From positions 1 through 23,165 of the forward strand of contig NZ_QUFB01000046.1 in the NCBI RefSeq assembly GCF_003478335.1: a stretch of DNA of 23,165 nt, given 5' to 3'. Source of the DNA: Clostridium sp. AM49-4BH (GTDB lineage Bacteria > Bacillota > Clostridia > Lachnospirales > Lachnospiraceae). A program made the position numbers and the translations under genes. Every line of letters starts with the position of its first letter. The first letter of the stretch is position 1. Shown here piece by piece: positions 6,804 to 17,667 of the stretch. The notes under the pieces are model-generated. The model saw only the letters and a list, made by a program, of their open reading frames with translations, ran no database searches and was not told the DNA's origin.

Positions 6804-8738
6804 TTAACGTTTGTGCGTTTGATGATATTTTACTTTCTCTTCGTACATTTTTTCATCCGTGACTTTAATAAATTCATCCAATGTGATGTCCTCCGATGGG
6901 ACTGCCACGACAATGCCGAGACTGCTGCTGATCGTATACGGTTTGCCGGATGAGGCATTAAATTCATCCAAATAGTTTTGTATGCGTTTACGGAAAGCAG
7001 CTTCTTCTTCACTAGAAGATGAGTTACAAGCCCAAGCGGCTACAAATTCATCGCCGCCAAAACGAGCGCATGTAGCACTTGCCGAAGATTCCTGTGCTAA
7101 CGCCTGCCCTACCGTAGAAATCGCAATATCACCATCGGCGTGTCCGTATGTATCGTTTATGGTTTTGAGACCGTTTAGGTCAGCGGATACAAGAACGAAA
7201 GGTGTATTGGTCTTTGCGCATTGTTCAAATAGCGGCTGTACGCGTTGGTAGAAACCACGGCGATTAAATAAGCCGGTCATTGGATCGTGGATATATTTGT
7301 TCTCCAATGAGGAGATAATGTTTTGCTGGCGTTGATGTGTTTTTGTATTTTCTAAGGCGTTGCTTATGTTCATTAAAAATTGATACAGATATTCCATATT
7401 CATCATTTCGCTGTCATAAGCCAACACAACGTAACCAATCGTCATATCCAATACATGGAGCGGACAAAACATTAATGCGTCCTCGTCTTCCAATATTGTG
7501 GATAGGTTTGGCAGTAATGCAGAAGTATTAAAATCGATCAGCCCCTGCCATTCGCCATTAATGCGAGACAACATGATATTCATCTTGTCGGAGTAACCGC
7601 TTCGATGAAAATTCGCTTTGTCGATAATATCGGATAACTCTTCCTGCTCAACCAAAAAGTCGTCAACGATACAAAGCCAAAACTTATTGCTGCGGAACTC
7701 ATCGGCGTACTGCATCAGGTTGTTAAATACACCAAAGAAAGAATCGTTATCGGTAAGATCGGCAGCCATGTAGATCTGGGTCTCGCTGAAATGACGGTGA
7801 TCATTTAACCGAGAATGCAGTTTGTGCGTTCTGTTATTATATTTTGTCATGGAATTCTGCTTGTTGCTTTGGCAGCCACAAGAGGAACCATAGACAATCT
7901 CCGAAACAATTTCTAAAGGTTCATCAATTTCCTTGCCCTGTAACAAATTTCTCATAATACGAAATGTTCTGGAAATCGTTGCATCAATATCGTAACGAAC
8001 CGTTGTGATCGGTGGATAAAAATCCAGAGCTTCCTCAATTCCATCAAAACCGGTAACAGCAACGTCTTCGGGAACATTGTAACCATGATCGGTCAAATAT
8101 TGTATGGCAGCGATCGCCATACTGTCGTTGGCACAGACGATTGCTTCCGGCATTGGAAGATCACTGTCGATAAAGGATTGGACGACAGTGTGTGTTGGAC
8201 CATACCAAAAATCGCCATAGCCGATCCGTGCTTCCTCGACCGGAATCTGATGTTCGGTAAGTACATCACGATATACTTGTAAACGTTCCTCGGAGAAAAG
8301 GTTATCTTTCGGTCCGGCAATAAAATTAATGCGACGGTATCCATGGTCATCGATCAGATGGGATAGCAGCTTACGTATCGTGGATTTATATTCGTAAATA
8401 ATGCTTAGGCTTCCCTCCAACGGATACTCAATGGATATTACCGGAATATCTCGCTTTTTGGCATGTTCGATAATGGATTCACGAACGAGCTCATTTTTGA
8501 TCGTGATCGTCAACATGATCAGTCCGTCTAATACATCGGTATCGATCAATTGGTAAATGTTTCCCTCACCGATGTCATGTTTCTGATCCCAATATAGCGG
8601 GCTGAATGCACTGAAAAAGAGGACTTTGAAGTGAAACTCATGAGCGAGCCGCTTAAATGCCTCAAAGAAACGATCATTATAATCAGTACTAATATCAGCC
8701 ACGCAAACCCCAATGATTTTTGTAGTATTTTCTTGCAA
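6804..8738 (-). CDS. LacI-like sensor domain / GGDEF diguanylate cyclase
   Basis: A 644-residue soluble signalling protein. Residues about 7-290 form a LacI-type periplasmic-binding-like domain (GVCVADISTDYND, VCANDSMAIAAIQYL, VAVTGFDGIEEAL) ending in SSCGCQ. There is no DNA-binding helix-turn-helix, signal peptide or membrane segment. A middle region of about 160 residues follows, then a GGDEF domain (DPMTGLFNRRGFY, then GGDEF at 561-565) expected to make cyclic di-GMP from two GTP. The RxxD inhibitory site expected at about 552-555 is absent (SASA there), so product inhibition through that site is unlikely. TTG 8738 is the start: an in-frame stop lies upstream, no ATG or GTG lies between, and AGGAGG is 11 bases upstream. 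Confidence 0.92.
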   Translation of the reverse strand: MQENTTKIIGVCVADISTDYNDRFFEAFKRLAHEFHFKVLFFSAFSPLYWDQKHDIGEGNIYQLIDTDVLDGLIMLTITIKNELVRESIIEHAKKRDIPVISIEYPLEGSLSIIYEYKSTIRKLLSHLIDDHGYRRINFIAGPKDNLFSEERLQVYRDVLTEHQIPVEEARIGYGDFWYGPTHTVVQSFIDSDLPMPEAIVCANDSMAIAAIQYLTDHGYNVPEDVAVTGFDGIEEALDFYPPITTVRYDIDATISRTFRIMRNLLQGKEIDEPLEIVSEIVYGSSCGCQSNKQNSMTKYNNRTHKLHSRLNDHRHFSETQIYMAADLTDNDSFFGVFNNLMQYADEFRSNKFWLCIVDDFLVEQEELSDIIDKANFHRSGYSDKMNIMLSRINGEWQGLIDFNTSALLPNLSTILEDEDALMFCPLHVLDMTIGYVVLAYDSEMMNMEYLYQFLMNISNALENTKTHQRQQNIISSLENKYIHDPMTGLFNRRGFYQRVQPLFEQCAKTNTPFVLVSADLNGLKTINDTYGHADGDIAISTVGQALAQESSASATCARFGGDEFVAAWACNSSSSEEEAAFRKRIQNYLDEFNASSGKPYTISSSLGIVVAVPSEDITLDEFIKVTDEKMYEEKVKYHQTHKR

Positions 8739-8787
8739 AACTACGTGTACCTCCTCTTGCTATCGCTAGTTGTACATTATTACTGTT

Positions 8788-8816
8788 ATTATATTACAAA
8801 TAAAATGCTATCTCAA
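8788..8816 (-). promoter_or_regulatory. Promoter of the LacI-like/GGDEF gene
   Basis: On the minus strand, TTGAGA (8811-8816) and TATAAT (8788-8793) are separated by 17 bases, a near-consensus vegetative promoter. The expected start near 8781 leaves a leader of about 40 bases before the TTG start at 8738. It is divergent from the uvrA promoter. Confidence 0.75.
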
Positions 8817-8907
8817 GGGAAAAAGCAACAAAAACCAGTATTTCCGTTATAACTGTGAATAATTTTATGCGTCTGGTGCACAATATAGATGAGCCTTGAT
8901 ATGGTAT

Positions 8908-8921
8908 CGAACATATGTACT
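8908..8921 (+). promoter_or_regulatory. LexA/DinR-like SOS box upstream of uvrA
   Basis: CGAACATATGTACT resembles the Gram-positive LexA (DinR) site CGAACRNRYGTTYG. The first half is perfect, the centre fits, and the second half has GTAC where GTTC is expected. It abuts the uvrA -35 hexamer, a position where bound repressor would block polymerase. uvrA genes in Bacillus are SOS-regulated, which supports the reading. Confidence 0.55.
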
Positions 8922-8949
8922 TGTTTTAGGGAGCGGATTGTGTTATACT
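8921..8949 (+). promoter_or_regulatory. uvrA promoter
   Basis: TTGTTT (8921-8926) and TATACT (8944-8949) are separated by 17 bases. This places transcription start near 8956, about 37 bases before the uvrA start codon. It probably drives uvrA, yfbR and the patatin-like gene as one operon. Confidence 0.7.
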
Positions 8950-8992
8950 TTACAATCACAGTGGGCAAGTATTACAGAAATGGAGATAACCT

Positions 8993-11842
8993 ATGGGTAA
9001 ACATGATGAATTGACCAAATATATAAAAATACGAGGAGCCAGAGAACATAATCTCAAAGGGATTGATATTGATATACCACGCGATGAGTTTGTTGTTTTG
9101 ACCGGGCTTAGCGGATCCGGCAAATCATCGCTGGCTTTTGATACAATCTATGCGGAAGGGCAGAGACGTTATATGGAGTCGTTATCTTCATATGCCAGAA
9201 TGTTCTTGGGTCGGATGGAAAAACCGAATGTAGAAAGCATAGAGGGACTGTCGCCGGCAATTTCGATCGACCAGAAGTCGACCAATCGCAATCCGCGTTC
9301 TACGGTTGGAACCGTGACAGAAATATATGATTATTTTCGCCTGCTTTATGCACGTATTGGTATTCCGCACTGTCCAAAGTGTGGCCAGGAGATCAAGCGT
9401 CAGACGGTCGACCAGATCGTGGATGAGATCATGACATATCCGCAGGGAACGAGGCTGCAGCTTCTTGCGCCTGTTGTGCGTGGACGCAAAGGTGAACATG
9501 CAAAAGTATTTGCTTCAGCCAAAAAGAGCGGTTATGTGCGTGTTGTTGTGGATGGACATATTTATGATCTTTCCGAAGAGATCAAATTAGAGAAGAACAA
9601 AAAGCACAATATTGAAATTTTAGTAGATCGTCTTGTCGTTCGCGAGGGGATTGAAAAGCGTCTGGCTGACTCGATCGAGAGTGTTATGCGCCTGTCGGAT
9701 GGACTCTTGATCGTAGATATTCCCGGGGATCGTCAGATTAATTTCAGTCAGAGCTTTTCCTGTGCAGACTGTGGTATCAGCATAGAAGAGATTGAACCGC
9801 GCAGTTTTTCGTTCAACAACCCGTTTGGTGCATGTGAAACCTGTGCCGGTATTGGCTATAAGATGGAGTTTGCGGAGGAACTGTTTGTGCCGGATCCATC
9901 GGTAAGCCTGGCAGATGGGGCAATCGTGGTGATCGGCTGGCAGTCTTCTAAGGATCCGGGAAGTTATACAAGATGTACGCTGGAAGCATTGGCAAAGTCG
10001 TATGATTTTGATCTGAATACACCATATGGTGAGCTGCCGCCGGAGATTCGCCATATGATCATGCATGGCACGGATGGCAGAGTGGTACAGGTGCATTATC
10101 GCGGTCAGCGGGGGATCGGAGTATATGATGTAGCATTTGAGGGCGTGATCAAAAATGTGCAAAGACGGTATCGAGAGACTCATTCCGAGACGACACGTCG
10201 GGAATATGAGAGCTTTATGCGGATCACTCCTTGTGAGACATGTCATGGCAAGCGATTGAAAGAGTCTTCACTGGCTGTGACGGTAGGAGATAAAAATATT
10301 GCAGAGGTGACAGAAATGTCAATCCGTGATCTGCAGCAGTTTATGCAGTCCCTGACATTAACGAAGAGACAGCAGACGATAGGGGAGCTGGTGCTTCGAG
10401 AGATACATGCACGAGTTGGCTTTTTGATGGATGTTGGATTGGATTATCTGAGTTTGGCCCGCAATGCGGGTACGTTGTCCGGAGGTGAGGCGCAGCGTAT
10501 CCGTTTGGCAACACAGATTGGTTCCGGCTTGGTTGGAGTAGCTTATATTTTGGATGAACCAAGTATAGGACTTCATCAAAGAGATAATGACAAACTCTTA
10601 AAAACTTTATTAAAATTACGTGATCTGGGCAATACATTGATCGTGGTCGAGCATGATGAGGACACAATGCTGGCAGCAGATCATATTGTTGATATTGGTC
10701 CCGGAGCGGGAGCGTTTGGCGGTGAAGTTGTGGCACAGGGAACAGCACAGGAGATCATGCAGAACGAAGACTCTTTGACGGGAGCATATCTTAGTGGTCG
10801 AAAGCAGATCGCAATTCCATCAAAACGCCGCAAGCCGGCAGGCTGGGTTGAGGTGCGGGGTGCAGCGGAGAATAATCTCAAAAATGTCAACGTGAAGTTT
10901 CCGGTTGGAGTGATGACCTGTGTGACAGGCGTATCAGGTTCCGGTAAGAGTTCGTTGGTCAATGAAGTATTATATAAGAGCCTGGCAAAGCAGCTTAATC
11001 GTGCGAGATGCATCCCCGGCAAGCATAAGTCGATCAAAGGACTGGAGCAATTGGACAAGGTAATTGATATTGATCAGTCGCCGATCGGTCGGACACCACG
11101 TTCAAATCCGGCAACGTATACCGGGGTGTTTGACATGATCCGTGATCTTTTCGCCTCCACGCCGGATGCGAAGGCAAAGGGTTACAAGAAAGGTCGTTTC
11201 AGCTTTAATGTGAAAGGCGGACGATGTGAGGCATGTGGCGGCGATGGAATTGTTAAGATAGAGATGAATTTCTTGCCGGATATTTATGTTCCATGTGAGG
11301 TATGTGAAGGCAAACGATACAACCGTGAGACGCTGGATGTCAAGTATAAAGGTAAGAGCATTTTTGATGTGCTTGATATGACAGTGGATGAGGCACTTCC
11401 ATTTTTCGAGGCGATACCATCTATCCGTCGCAAGATAGAGACACTGCATGATGTCGGTTTATCTTATGTCAAACTTGGCCAGCCTTCGACAACGCTATCC
11501 GGTGGAGAAGCACAGCGAATAAAGCTTGCAACGGAACTTAGCCGGCGCAGCACCGGTAAAACAGTTTACATTTTGGATGAGCCGACGACAGGACTACATT
11601 TTGCGGATGTGGATCGCTTGATCAGCATTTTGCATCGGCTGGCAGAAAGTGGCAATACGGTGATCGTGATCGAACACAATCTTGACGTGATCAAGACAGC
11701 GGATTATATTATTGATCTGGGACCGGAAGGTGGCGATAAAGGTGGAACCGTCATTGCTACGGGGACGCCGGAGAAAGTAGCGGATAATCCGAATTCGTAC
11801 ACCGGAGTATATATTAAAAAGATGCTTGACAAACAGAAATGA
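8993..11842 (+). CDS. uvrA: Excinuclease ABC subunit A
   Basis: Full-length UvrA (949 residues), the ATP-driven damage-recognition subunit of nucleotide excision repair, which loads UvrB. It has two ABC halves. The first has Walker [10 protein letters not shown] at 38-46, [11 protein letters not shown] and [11 protein letters not shown]. The second has [20 protein letters not shown] and [11 protein letters not shown]. Zinc modules are present: CADCG..CETC in the first half and CEACGG..CEVCEG in the second. ATG 8993 follows TGGAGATAACC. uvrB is not in the window, whereas uvrBA is an operon in many Firmicutes. yfbR follows after 9 bases. Confidence 0.99.
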   Translation: MGKHDELTKYIKIRGAREHNLKGIDIDIPRDEFVVLTGLSGSGKSSLAFDTIYAEGQRRYMESLSSYARMFLGRMEKPNVESIEGLSPAISIDQKSTNRNPRSTVGTVTEIYDYFRLLYARIGIPHCPKCGQEIKRQTVDQIVDEIMTYPQGTRLQLLAPVVRGRKGEHAKVFASAKKSGYVRVVVDGHIYDLSEEIKLEKNKKHNIEILVDRLVVREGIEKRLADSIESVMRLSDGLLIVDIPGDRQINFSQSFSCADCGISIEEIEPRSFSFNNPFGACETCAGIGYKMEFAEELFVPDPSVSLADGAIVVIGWQSSKDPGSYTRCTLEALAKSYDFDLNTPYGELPPEIRHMIMHGTDGRVVQVHYRGQRGIGVYDVAFEGVIKNVQRRYRETHSETTRREYESFMRITPCETCHGKRLKESSLAVTVGDKNIAEVTEMSIRDLQQFMQSLTLTKRQQTIGELVLREIHARVGFLMDVGLDYLSLARNAGTLSGGEAQRIRLATQIGSGLVGVAYILDEPSIGLHQRDNDKLLKTLLKLRDLGNTLIVVEHDEDTMLAADHIVDIGPGAGAFGGEVVAQGTAQEIMQNEDSLTGAYLSGRKQIAIPSKRRKPAGWVEVRGAAENNLKNVNVKFPVGVMTCVTGVSGSGKSSLVNEVLYKSLAKQLNRARCIPGKHKSIKGLEQLDKVIDIDQSPIGRTPRSNPATYTGVFDMIRDLFASTPDAKAKGYKKGRFSFNVKGGRCEACGGDGIVKIEMNFLPDIYVPCEVCEGKRYNRETLDVKYKGKSIFDVLDMTVDEALPFFEAIPSIRRKIETLHDVGLSYVKLGQPSTTLSGGEAQRIKLATELSRRSTGKTVYILDEPTTGLHFADVDRLISILHRLAESGNTVIVIEHNLDVIKTADYIIDLGPEGGDKGGTVIATGTPEKVADNPNSYTGVYIKKMLDKQK

Positions 11843-11851
11843 GGATGGGTT

Positions 11852-12442
11852 ATGAATGATCACAAAGGTTTTTTTGCAATGATGGCACGAATGAAATATA
11901 TAGAGCGTTGGGCATTGATGCGCAATTCGGTGTCGGAGAATATATGCGAACATTCGCTGGAAGTTGCTATGCTTGCACATGGTTTAGGGATTATCGGCCG
12001 GAAACGGTTTGGAAAGGATCTTTCGCCGGAACGTCTTGCAATGTTAGGGATGTATCATGATTGTACGGAGATCATTACCGGAGATATGCCGACTCCGGTT
12101 AAGTATGCCAATGATGAGCTTAAAGAAGCATACAAGGCGATTGAAGATTCAGCAGCACATCGTTTGCTGGAAATGCTGCCGGAAGATCTGAGAGCGGAAT
12201 ATGAGTCGTATTTCCTGCCGGAACAGATTACGCCGGAAGAGTATCGTTATGTGAAAGCTGCCGATAAATTATCAGCGTTGATCAAATGCATAGAGGAAGA
12301 GAAGACCGGTAATCAGGAGTTTCGCAGTGCGAAGCAGGCAACTTACGAATCCCTGCAGCAAATGAATATGCCGGAGGTGACGGTGTTCTGCGAGGTGTTT
12401 TTGCCGGAGTATTATAAGACTTTGGATGAATTAGAACATTGA
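11852..12442 (+). CDS. yfbR: 5'-deoxynucleotidase, HD domain (YfbR type)
   Basis: HD-domain hydrolase of 196 residues, the usual YfbR length, expected to dephosphorylate deoxyribonucleoside 5'-monophosphates. The family landmarks are present: ERW (R19-W20), H34 in ICEHS, the HD pair H69-D70 in YHDCTE, and the late Asp in AADKLSALIK near residue 142. GAGGATGGGTT precedes the ATG. It starts 9 bases after uvrA and so is almost certainly co-transcribed, placing a nucleotide-pool enzyme under the same, possibly SOS-linked, control. A broader HD phosphohydrolase activity remains possible. Confidence 0.9.
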   Translation: MNDHKGFFAMMARMKYIERWALMRNSVSENICEHSLEVAMLAHGLGIIGRKRFGKDLSPERLAMLGMYHDCTEIITGDMPTPVKYANDELKEAYKAIEDSAAHRLLEMLPEDLRAEYESYFLPEQITPEEYRYVKAADKLSALIKCIEEEKTGNQEFRSAKQATYESLQQMNMPEVTVFCEVFLPEYYKTLDELEH

Positions 12443-12472
12443 TCTGACTGTGATAGAAAGGGAGGCAAAATT

Positions 12473-13309
12473 ATGCCCGGAGTGTTATTTGAAGGTGGCT
12501 CATTTCGAGCAATTTTTAGCTGTGGAGTGATGGACGCATTATTGGACCAGGATGTAATGTTTCCGTATTGCATTGGTGTGTCGGCGGGAGCTGCAGATTC
12601 CGCCAGTTATATTTCGCGACAGAAGGAACGAAATCTGAATATGCTGCTGCGGTATCGTAATGATAAACGTTATATGGGACTGCGAAATTATTTTAAGAAA
12701 GAGCATAGTTTATTTGGCGTAGATTTTGTTTTTCGAAAAATGCCCAATGTTTTGTTCCCATTTGATATGGATACCTTTCAGAATTATGCCGGAGATTATG
12801 TTGTGGTAACAACGGATGCCAATACCGGCAAACCACATTATTTTCATAAAGAAGACGTAGATGATCGATTTGATGTGATTTGTGCCAGTTGTGCGCTGCC
12901 GGTGTATTTTCAGGCGGTGCATATTGGAGGGGGAGCATATTATGATGGCGGTGTATCTGATCCCGTGCCGATCCGTCGACTACAGAGAGACGGACATCAC
13001 AAAGCATTGATCGTTTTAACCAGACCGGAAGGTTATCGTAAAGCGTGCGGCAGATCGGATCGCTTTGCAGCGGGAGTGCTGCGCAGACGATATCCGGCAA
13101 TCGCAGATAATTTATTGCATCGCTACAAGACATATAATGAATCGGTACAAATATGTGAAAAGATGCAGGAGGAAGGCAATGCCGTATTGATCCGCCCGTC
13201 AGAACCGCTTAGCAGCTTTGAAAAAGATACGGATGTACTGCGTCGTTCATACCAAATGGGGTATGATATGGCAATGAACCGGATGGATGAGATCAAGGCA
13301 TTATTTTAG
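12473..13309 (+). CDS. Patatin-like phospholipase family protein
   Basis: A 278-residue patatin-fold acyl hydrolase of the bacterial YjjU/RssA type, expected in the cytoplasm. It has the oxyanion-hole segment EGGSFRAIF at the N-terminus, the nucleophile elbow GVSAG with Ser37, and the dyad aspartate in YYDGGVSDPVP (D158). There is no signal peptide. A strong site, GGGAGG, precedes the ATG. It follows yfbR by 30 bases and looks like the last gene of the uvrA operon. Bacterial relatives are annotated as phospholipases or esterases, but substrates are mostly unknown. Confidence 0.9.
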   Translation: MPGVLFEGGSFRAIFSCGVMDALLDQDVMFPYCIGVSAGAADSASYISRQKERNLNMLLRYRNDKRYMGLRNYFKKEHSLFGVDFVFRKMPNVLFPFDMDTFQNYAGDYVVVTTDANTGKPHYFHKEDVDDRFDVICASCALPVYFQAVHIGGGAYYDGGVSDPVPIRRLQRDGHHKALIVLTRPEGYRKACGRSDRFAAGVLRRRYPAIADNLLHRYKTYNESVQICEKMQEEGNAVLIRPSEPLSSFEKDTDVLRRSYQMGYDMAMNRMDEIKALF

Positions 13310-13325
13310 GCAAAAAACATTGGAA

Positions 13326-13345
13326 TCCTTTGAAATAGCAAAGGA
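13326..13345 (+). other. Weak hairpin after the uvrA operon
   Basis: TCCTTTG pairs with CAAAGGA around a 6-base loop, 17 bases after the patatin-like gene. The stem is not followed directly by T's; the nearest T-run begins about 18 bases later. It may help end the operon transcript, but it is not a clear intrinsic terminator. Confidence 0.3.
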
Positions 13346-13369
13346 AATGAAAAATTTATACATTTTTTA

Positions 13370-13398
13370 TTTCTTTTTTTAGGGAAATAGGGTATAAT
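13370..13398 (+). promoter_or_regulatory. Probable fba promoter
   Basis: A perfect -10 hexamer TATAAT (13393-13398) lies about 106 bases before the fba start. At 17-base spacing the -35 position holds only TTTCTT, inside an A/T-rich tract (13350-13380) that could act as an UP-like element. Strong expression is expected for an aldolase. Confidence 0.55.
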
Positions 13399-13503
13399 AG
13401 GCATGGTTTTTGAAAACTAACTCTGCAAAGAGGCATAAAATGCGGGTTTGCAGAAATCTATTCTTCCACAGTGGAAGAGAATCAAAAGATGGAGGGAAAA
13501 GTT

Positions 13504-14370
13504 ATGTTAGTATCAGCAAAAGAGATGCTTACCAAAGCAAAAGCTGGCAAGTATGCAGTAGGTCAGTTCAACATCAACAATCTGGAGTGGACAAAGTCTA
13601 TTCTTTTGACAGCACAGGAATTAAAGTCCCCTGTTATTTTAGGTGTGTCTGAGGGCGCAGGAAAGTATATGTGCGGTTACAAGACAATTGTTGGTATGGT
13701 AAATGGTATGATTGAAGAGCTTGGAATCACTGTTCCTGTAGCACTTCATTTGGATCATGGTTCATATGAAGGAGCAAAGGCATGTATTAATGCAGGATTC
13801 TCATCCATCATGTTTGACGGATCTAGTCTTCCGATCGAGGAGAACATCGCTAAGACAACAGAGCTTGTTAATGCATGTGGTATCTTAGGTCTTTCTTTGG
13901 AAGCCGAGGTAGGTTCTATCGGTGGTGAAGAAGATGGCGTTATAGGTGCAGGTGAGTGTGCAGATCCAGATGAGTGCAAGGCGATTGCGGATCTTGGTGT
14001 TACAATGCTTGCAGCAGGTATCGGTAATATCCATGGTAAATATCCGGACAACTGGGCAGGATTAAGCTTCGAGACATTGGATGCAATCCAGGCCAAGACA
14101 GGAGATATGCCATTAGTATTGCACGGTGGTACAGGTATTCCGGCAGACATGATCAAGAAAGCAATCTCTTTGGGTGTTGCTAAGATTAATGTAAATACAG
14201 AGTGCCAGTTAGCATTCCAGGAAGCTACTCGTAAATATATCGAAGAGGGTAAAGACCTTCAGGGTAAAGGATTTGATCCTCGTAAGCTTCTTGCACCGGG
14301 TGCTGAGGCAATCAAGGCTACCGTTAAAGAGAAGATGGAATTGTTCGGATCTGTAGGTAAGGCTGAGTAA
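13504..14370 (+). CDS. fba: Class II fructose-bisphosphate aldolase
   Basis: Zinc-dependent glycolytic aldolase of 288 residues that interconverts fructose 1,6-bisphosphate with glyceraldehyde 3-phosphate and dihydroxyacetone phosphate. Key residues are visible: D84-H85 in LHLDHG, H177 in GNIHGKYP, H207 in VLHGGTG, and the phosphate-binding INVNTE segment. The length fits the shorter class IIB enzymes. ATG 13504 has GGAGGG 7 bases upstream; an in-frame GTG at 13471 adds 11 residues without a better site and is rejected. Its own promoter and terminator make it monocistronic. Codon use looks more biased than in neighbouring genes, as expected of a highly expressed gene. A tagatose-bisphosphate aldolase is a less likely alternative. 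Confidence 0.96.
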   Translation: MLVSAKEMLTKAKAGKYAVGQFNINNLEWTKSILLTAQELKSPVILGVSEGAGKYMCGYKTIVGMVNGMIEELGITVPVALHLDHGSYEGAKACINAGFSSIMFDGSSLPIEENIAKTTELVNACGILGLSLEAEVGSIGGEEDGVIGAGECADPDECKAIADLGVTMLAAGIGNIHGKYPDNWAGLSFETLDAIQAKTGDMPLVLHGGTGIPADMIKKAISLGVAKINVNTECQLAFQEATRKYIEEGKDLQGKGFDPRKLLAPGAEAIKATVKEKMELFGSVGKAE

Positions 14371-14417
14371 TGATACTGTCGTAATTGTACGTGAAGAGGT
14401 ATTGTATAGCATAGAAG

Positions 14418-14463
14418 CAGGAAACAATTTTGTGGCAAAAGAGACAGAATTGTTTCCTGTTTT
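14418..14463 (+). terminator. fba terminator
   Basis: A 15-bp stem, CAGGAAACAATTTTG with CAGAATTGTTTCCTG and one T-G pair, closes a 12-base loop and is followed by TTTT. It lies 48 bases after the fba stop. Confidence 0.85.
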
Positions 14464-14556
14464 CCACTATACGGAGTAAAGTGCCGGTGTATTTTTAGAA
14501 AAGCAGTGACACTGTAACACGATACAGATTCATGTAGAGTAGAAATGAGGATTAGT

Positions 14557-14934
14557 GTGAATCGAGCAGAATTTTTGTCTATATTACGTGAGAGTTTGGA
14601 AGGAAATATGCCGAAAGAGGATGTGGAAGCTAATCTTCGGTATTATCGGGATTATTTTGCACAGAGCGAACACAGTGACAAAGAGGTTTGTGAAGAGCTG
14701 GGAGATCCCCGTCTTATTGCAAAGTCCCTGATCGATGCATATATGGCATCTAAAGGATCTGATGCAAATCAATATATGGATCAGGCGCGCAGTGAATACA
14801 GCCAGACTTATGGAGAAACTTATGGGCATGAGACGGAGAATGGTATTTCGAAACTATTTCGTTATCTTATCATAGGTGCAGGAATTGTAGTTTTTATGAT
14901 ATTGCTAGTTTTTTTGCTCCGCTTTGCTTGGTGA
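14557..14934 (+). CDS. HAAS/DUF1700 membrane protein, probably 3'-frameshifted
   Basis: Small protein with an N-terminal HAAS (DUF1700-type) domain: NRAEFLSILRESL, then a Tyr-rich YYRDYFA segment and ELGDPRLIAKSLIDAY, followed by a polar linker and a C-terminal membrane segment. GTG 14557 is preferred because AGGA lies 5 bases upstream and the domain begins there. As written the frame stops at 14934 inside the membrane segment. The T-run 14909-14915 has seven T's; with eight, the frame runs on to the stop at 14991-14993 and ends in VIALKLIRGDF, giving a complete hydrophobic helix with a basic end. Function unknown. HAAS proteins are often linked to PadR-type regulators, but none is visible here. 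Confidence 0.75.
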   Translation: MNRAEFLSILRESLEGNMPKEDVEANLRYYRDYFAQSEHSDKEVCEELGDPRLIAKSLIDAYMASKGSDANQYMDQARSEYSQTYGETYGHETENGISKLFRYLIIGAGIVVFMILLVFLLRFAW

Positions 14935-15011
14935 TCTTAGTGCCGATTGCATTGATCGTGATTGCTTTAAAGTTGATTCGAGGAGATTTTTAGCAGGCAA
15001 TATTTAGTTAA

Positions 15012-16483
<1,472 letters not shown>

Positions 16484-16572
16484 GATCTTACTAAGGCTTC
16501 TCATACCGGAAGGATTTGAGGTATGGGAAGTTTACATGCAAAGATTGTGTAGATGCAACAGAATATGACAAG

Positions 16573-16619
16573 AAAAACAGCCTCTGAAGGTATTATGTAA
16601 TACTTCAGAGGCTGTTTTT
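16573..16619. terminator. Bidirectional terminator between yajC and the PHP gene
   Basis: A stem of about 22 bp with a single bulged G, AAAAACAGCCTCTGAAG.. pairing with ..CTTCAGAGGCTGTTTTT, and a two-base loop. It ends in T-runs on both strands, so it can stop transcripts from tgt-yajC and from the convergent PHP gene. Confidence 0.9.
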
Positions 16620-16651
16620 GGAATATTATTTTGCTGCGCTGATCGTTGACT

Positions 16652-17500
16652 TTATGAGCGCGCAGCATATTCTTTCATTTGCTGCAGATATTCGTAAGGT
16701 ACAGCAAGGTGTCCCATGCCGGAACCAAGGGAAATGTGTGGCTTATTTGTTCCATGGAAATCAGAACCGCCACTGGGGAGCAGGTCAAATTTTTTGGCAA
16801 TATTTCGGATGAAATATTCATCTTGTTTGCTATAAGTGGAATATTTAACCTCTATACCTAACAGACCATATTCCTTTAATTCGGTGAGCAGGCTGCAAAG
16901 TTCCTTTTCGGAAAGATGATAGAGAAGTGGATGCGCCAGTATTGGCACGCCACCGGCTGCTAAGATCGTTTTGATCCCCTCTTCTCTGCTAATATATTCG
17001 CGTGGTACATAATAAGGTGCTGAGGGGTCAAGGTAACCATCAAAAGCTTCAGCGGTATTCTTTACAACGCCATACTTGATCAATAGACGTGCAAAGTGTG
17101 CTCTTGTGACAACAGCATCTGGATTTCCATTTGTCAATTCTTCCATTGTGATCGGAATGTTATCCCGCCGAAAGCGTGCAGCCATTTCTTCGTTACGAGC
17201 GTCTCGACGTTTGATCATGATCTGTGACATTTTCTGAAATCCTTCATGCGTATGATCAATAAATAATCCCACGATGTGAATATCGCGGTCACGAAAACCG
17301 ACAGACAATTCAGTCCCCGGGATGGCCTCGATCGCCATATCTTTAGCGGCTTCTAAAAAATCCGGAATACCCTCCACTGTATCATGATCTGTCAGAGCGA
17401 TTGCCTGCAAACCGCAGGAAACAGCCTTATTAACAAGCTCTGACGGGGAACATGTCCCGTCGGAAAATGTAGAATGTGTATGTAAATCAACGGTTCCCAT
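16652..17500 (-). CDS. PHP domain phosphoesterase
   Basis: 282-residue PHP-domain protein of the YciV/RNase AM (nucleoside 3',5'-bisphosphatase) group. Metal-binding motifs are in order: DLHTHSTFSDG (H7, H9), LTDHDTVEG, GTELSV, RAHFARLL, PILAHPLL and GGSDFHG. The E. coli relative hydrolyses 3',5'-bisphosphate nucleotides and trims RNA 5' ends. AAAGGG lies 9 bases before ATG 17500. It is a single gene on the minus strand between yajC and the TIGR04086 gene. The exact substrate is inferred from the family. Confidence 0.9.
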   Translation of the reverse strand: MGTVDLHTHSTFSDGTCSPSELVNKAVSCGLQAIALTDHDTVEGIPDFLEAAKDMAIEAIPGTELSVGFRDRDIHIVGLFIDHTHEGFQKMSQIMIKRRDARNEEMAARFRRDNIPITMEELTNGNPDAVVTRAHFARLLIKYGVVKNTAEAFDGYLDPSAPYYVPREYISREEGIKTILAAGGVPILAHPLLYHLSEKELCSLLTELKEYGLLGIEVKYSTYSKQDEYFIRNIAKKFDLLPSGGSDFHGTNKPHISLGSGMGHLAVPYEYLQQMKEYAARS

Positions 17501-17593
17501 AAGTATCTACCCTTTCTTGTTTTGAACACTCAAATATCACATTTATTATGGATGTATGAAGTAAGAGTGTATTTATTGTATATTTACGGTATC

Positions 17594-17602
17594 AGTATAG
17601 CA
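17594..17602 (-). promoter_or_regulatory. Possible extended -10 promoter of the PHP gene
   Basis: On the minus strand TGCTATACT forms an extended -10 element. No good -35 hexamer stands at the expected distance. The leader to ATG 17500 would be about 87 bases. Confidence 0.4.
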
Positions 17603-17667
17603 TAATCAGGCAAAAGAAGCATACATAAAATATAGTATGTAAGATTCGTGTGAAGGAGGCTGTTTTT

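Noticed and set aside
9620..10246. 208-codon minus-strand frame within uvrA
   Set aside because: It is antisense to fully conserved UvrA coding sequence, with no ribosome binding site and a composition typical of an antisense shadow.
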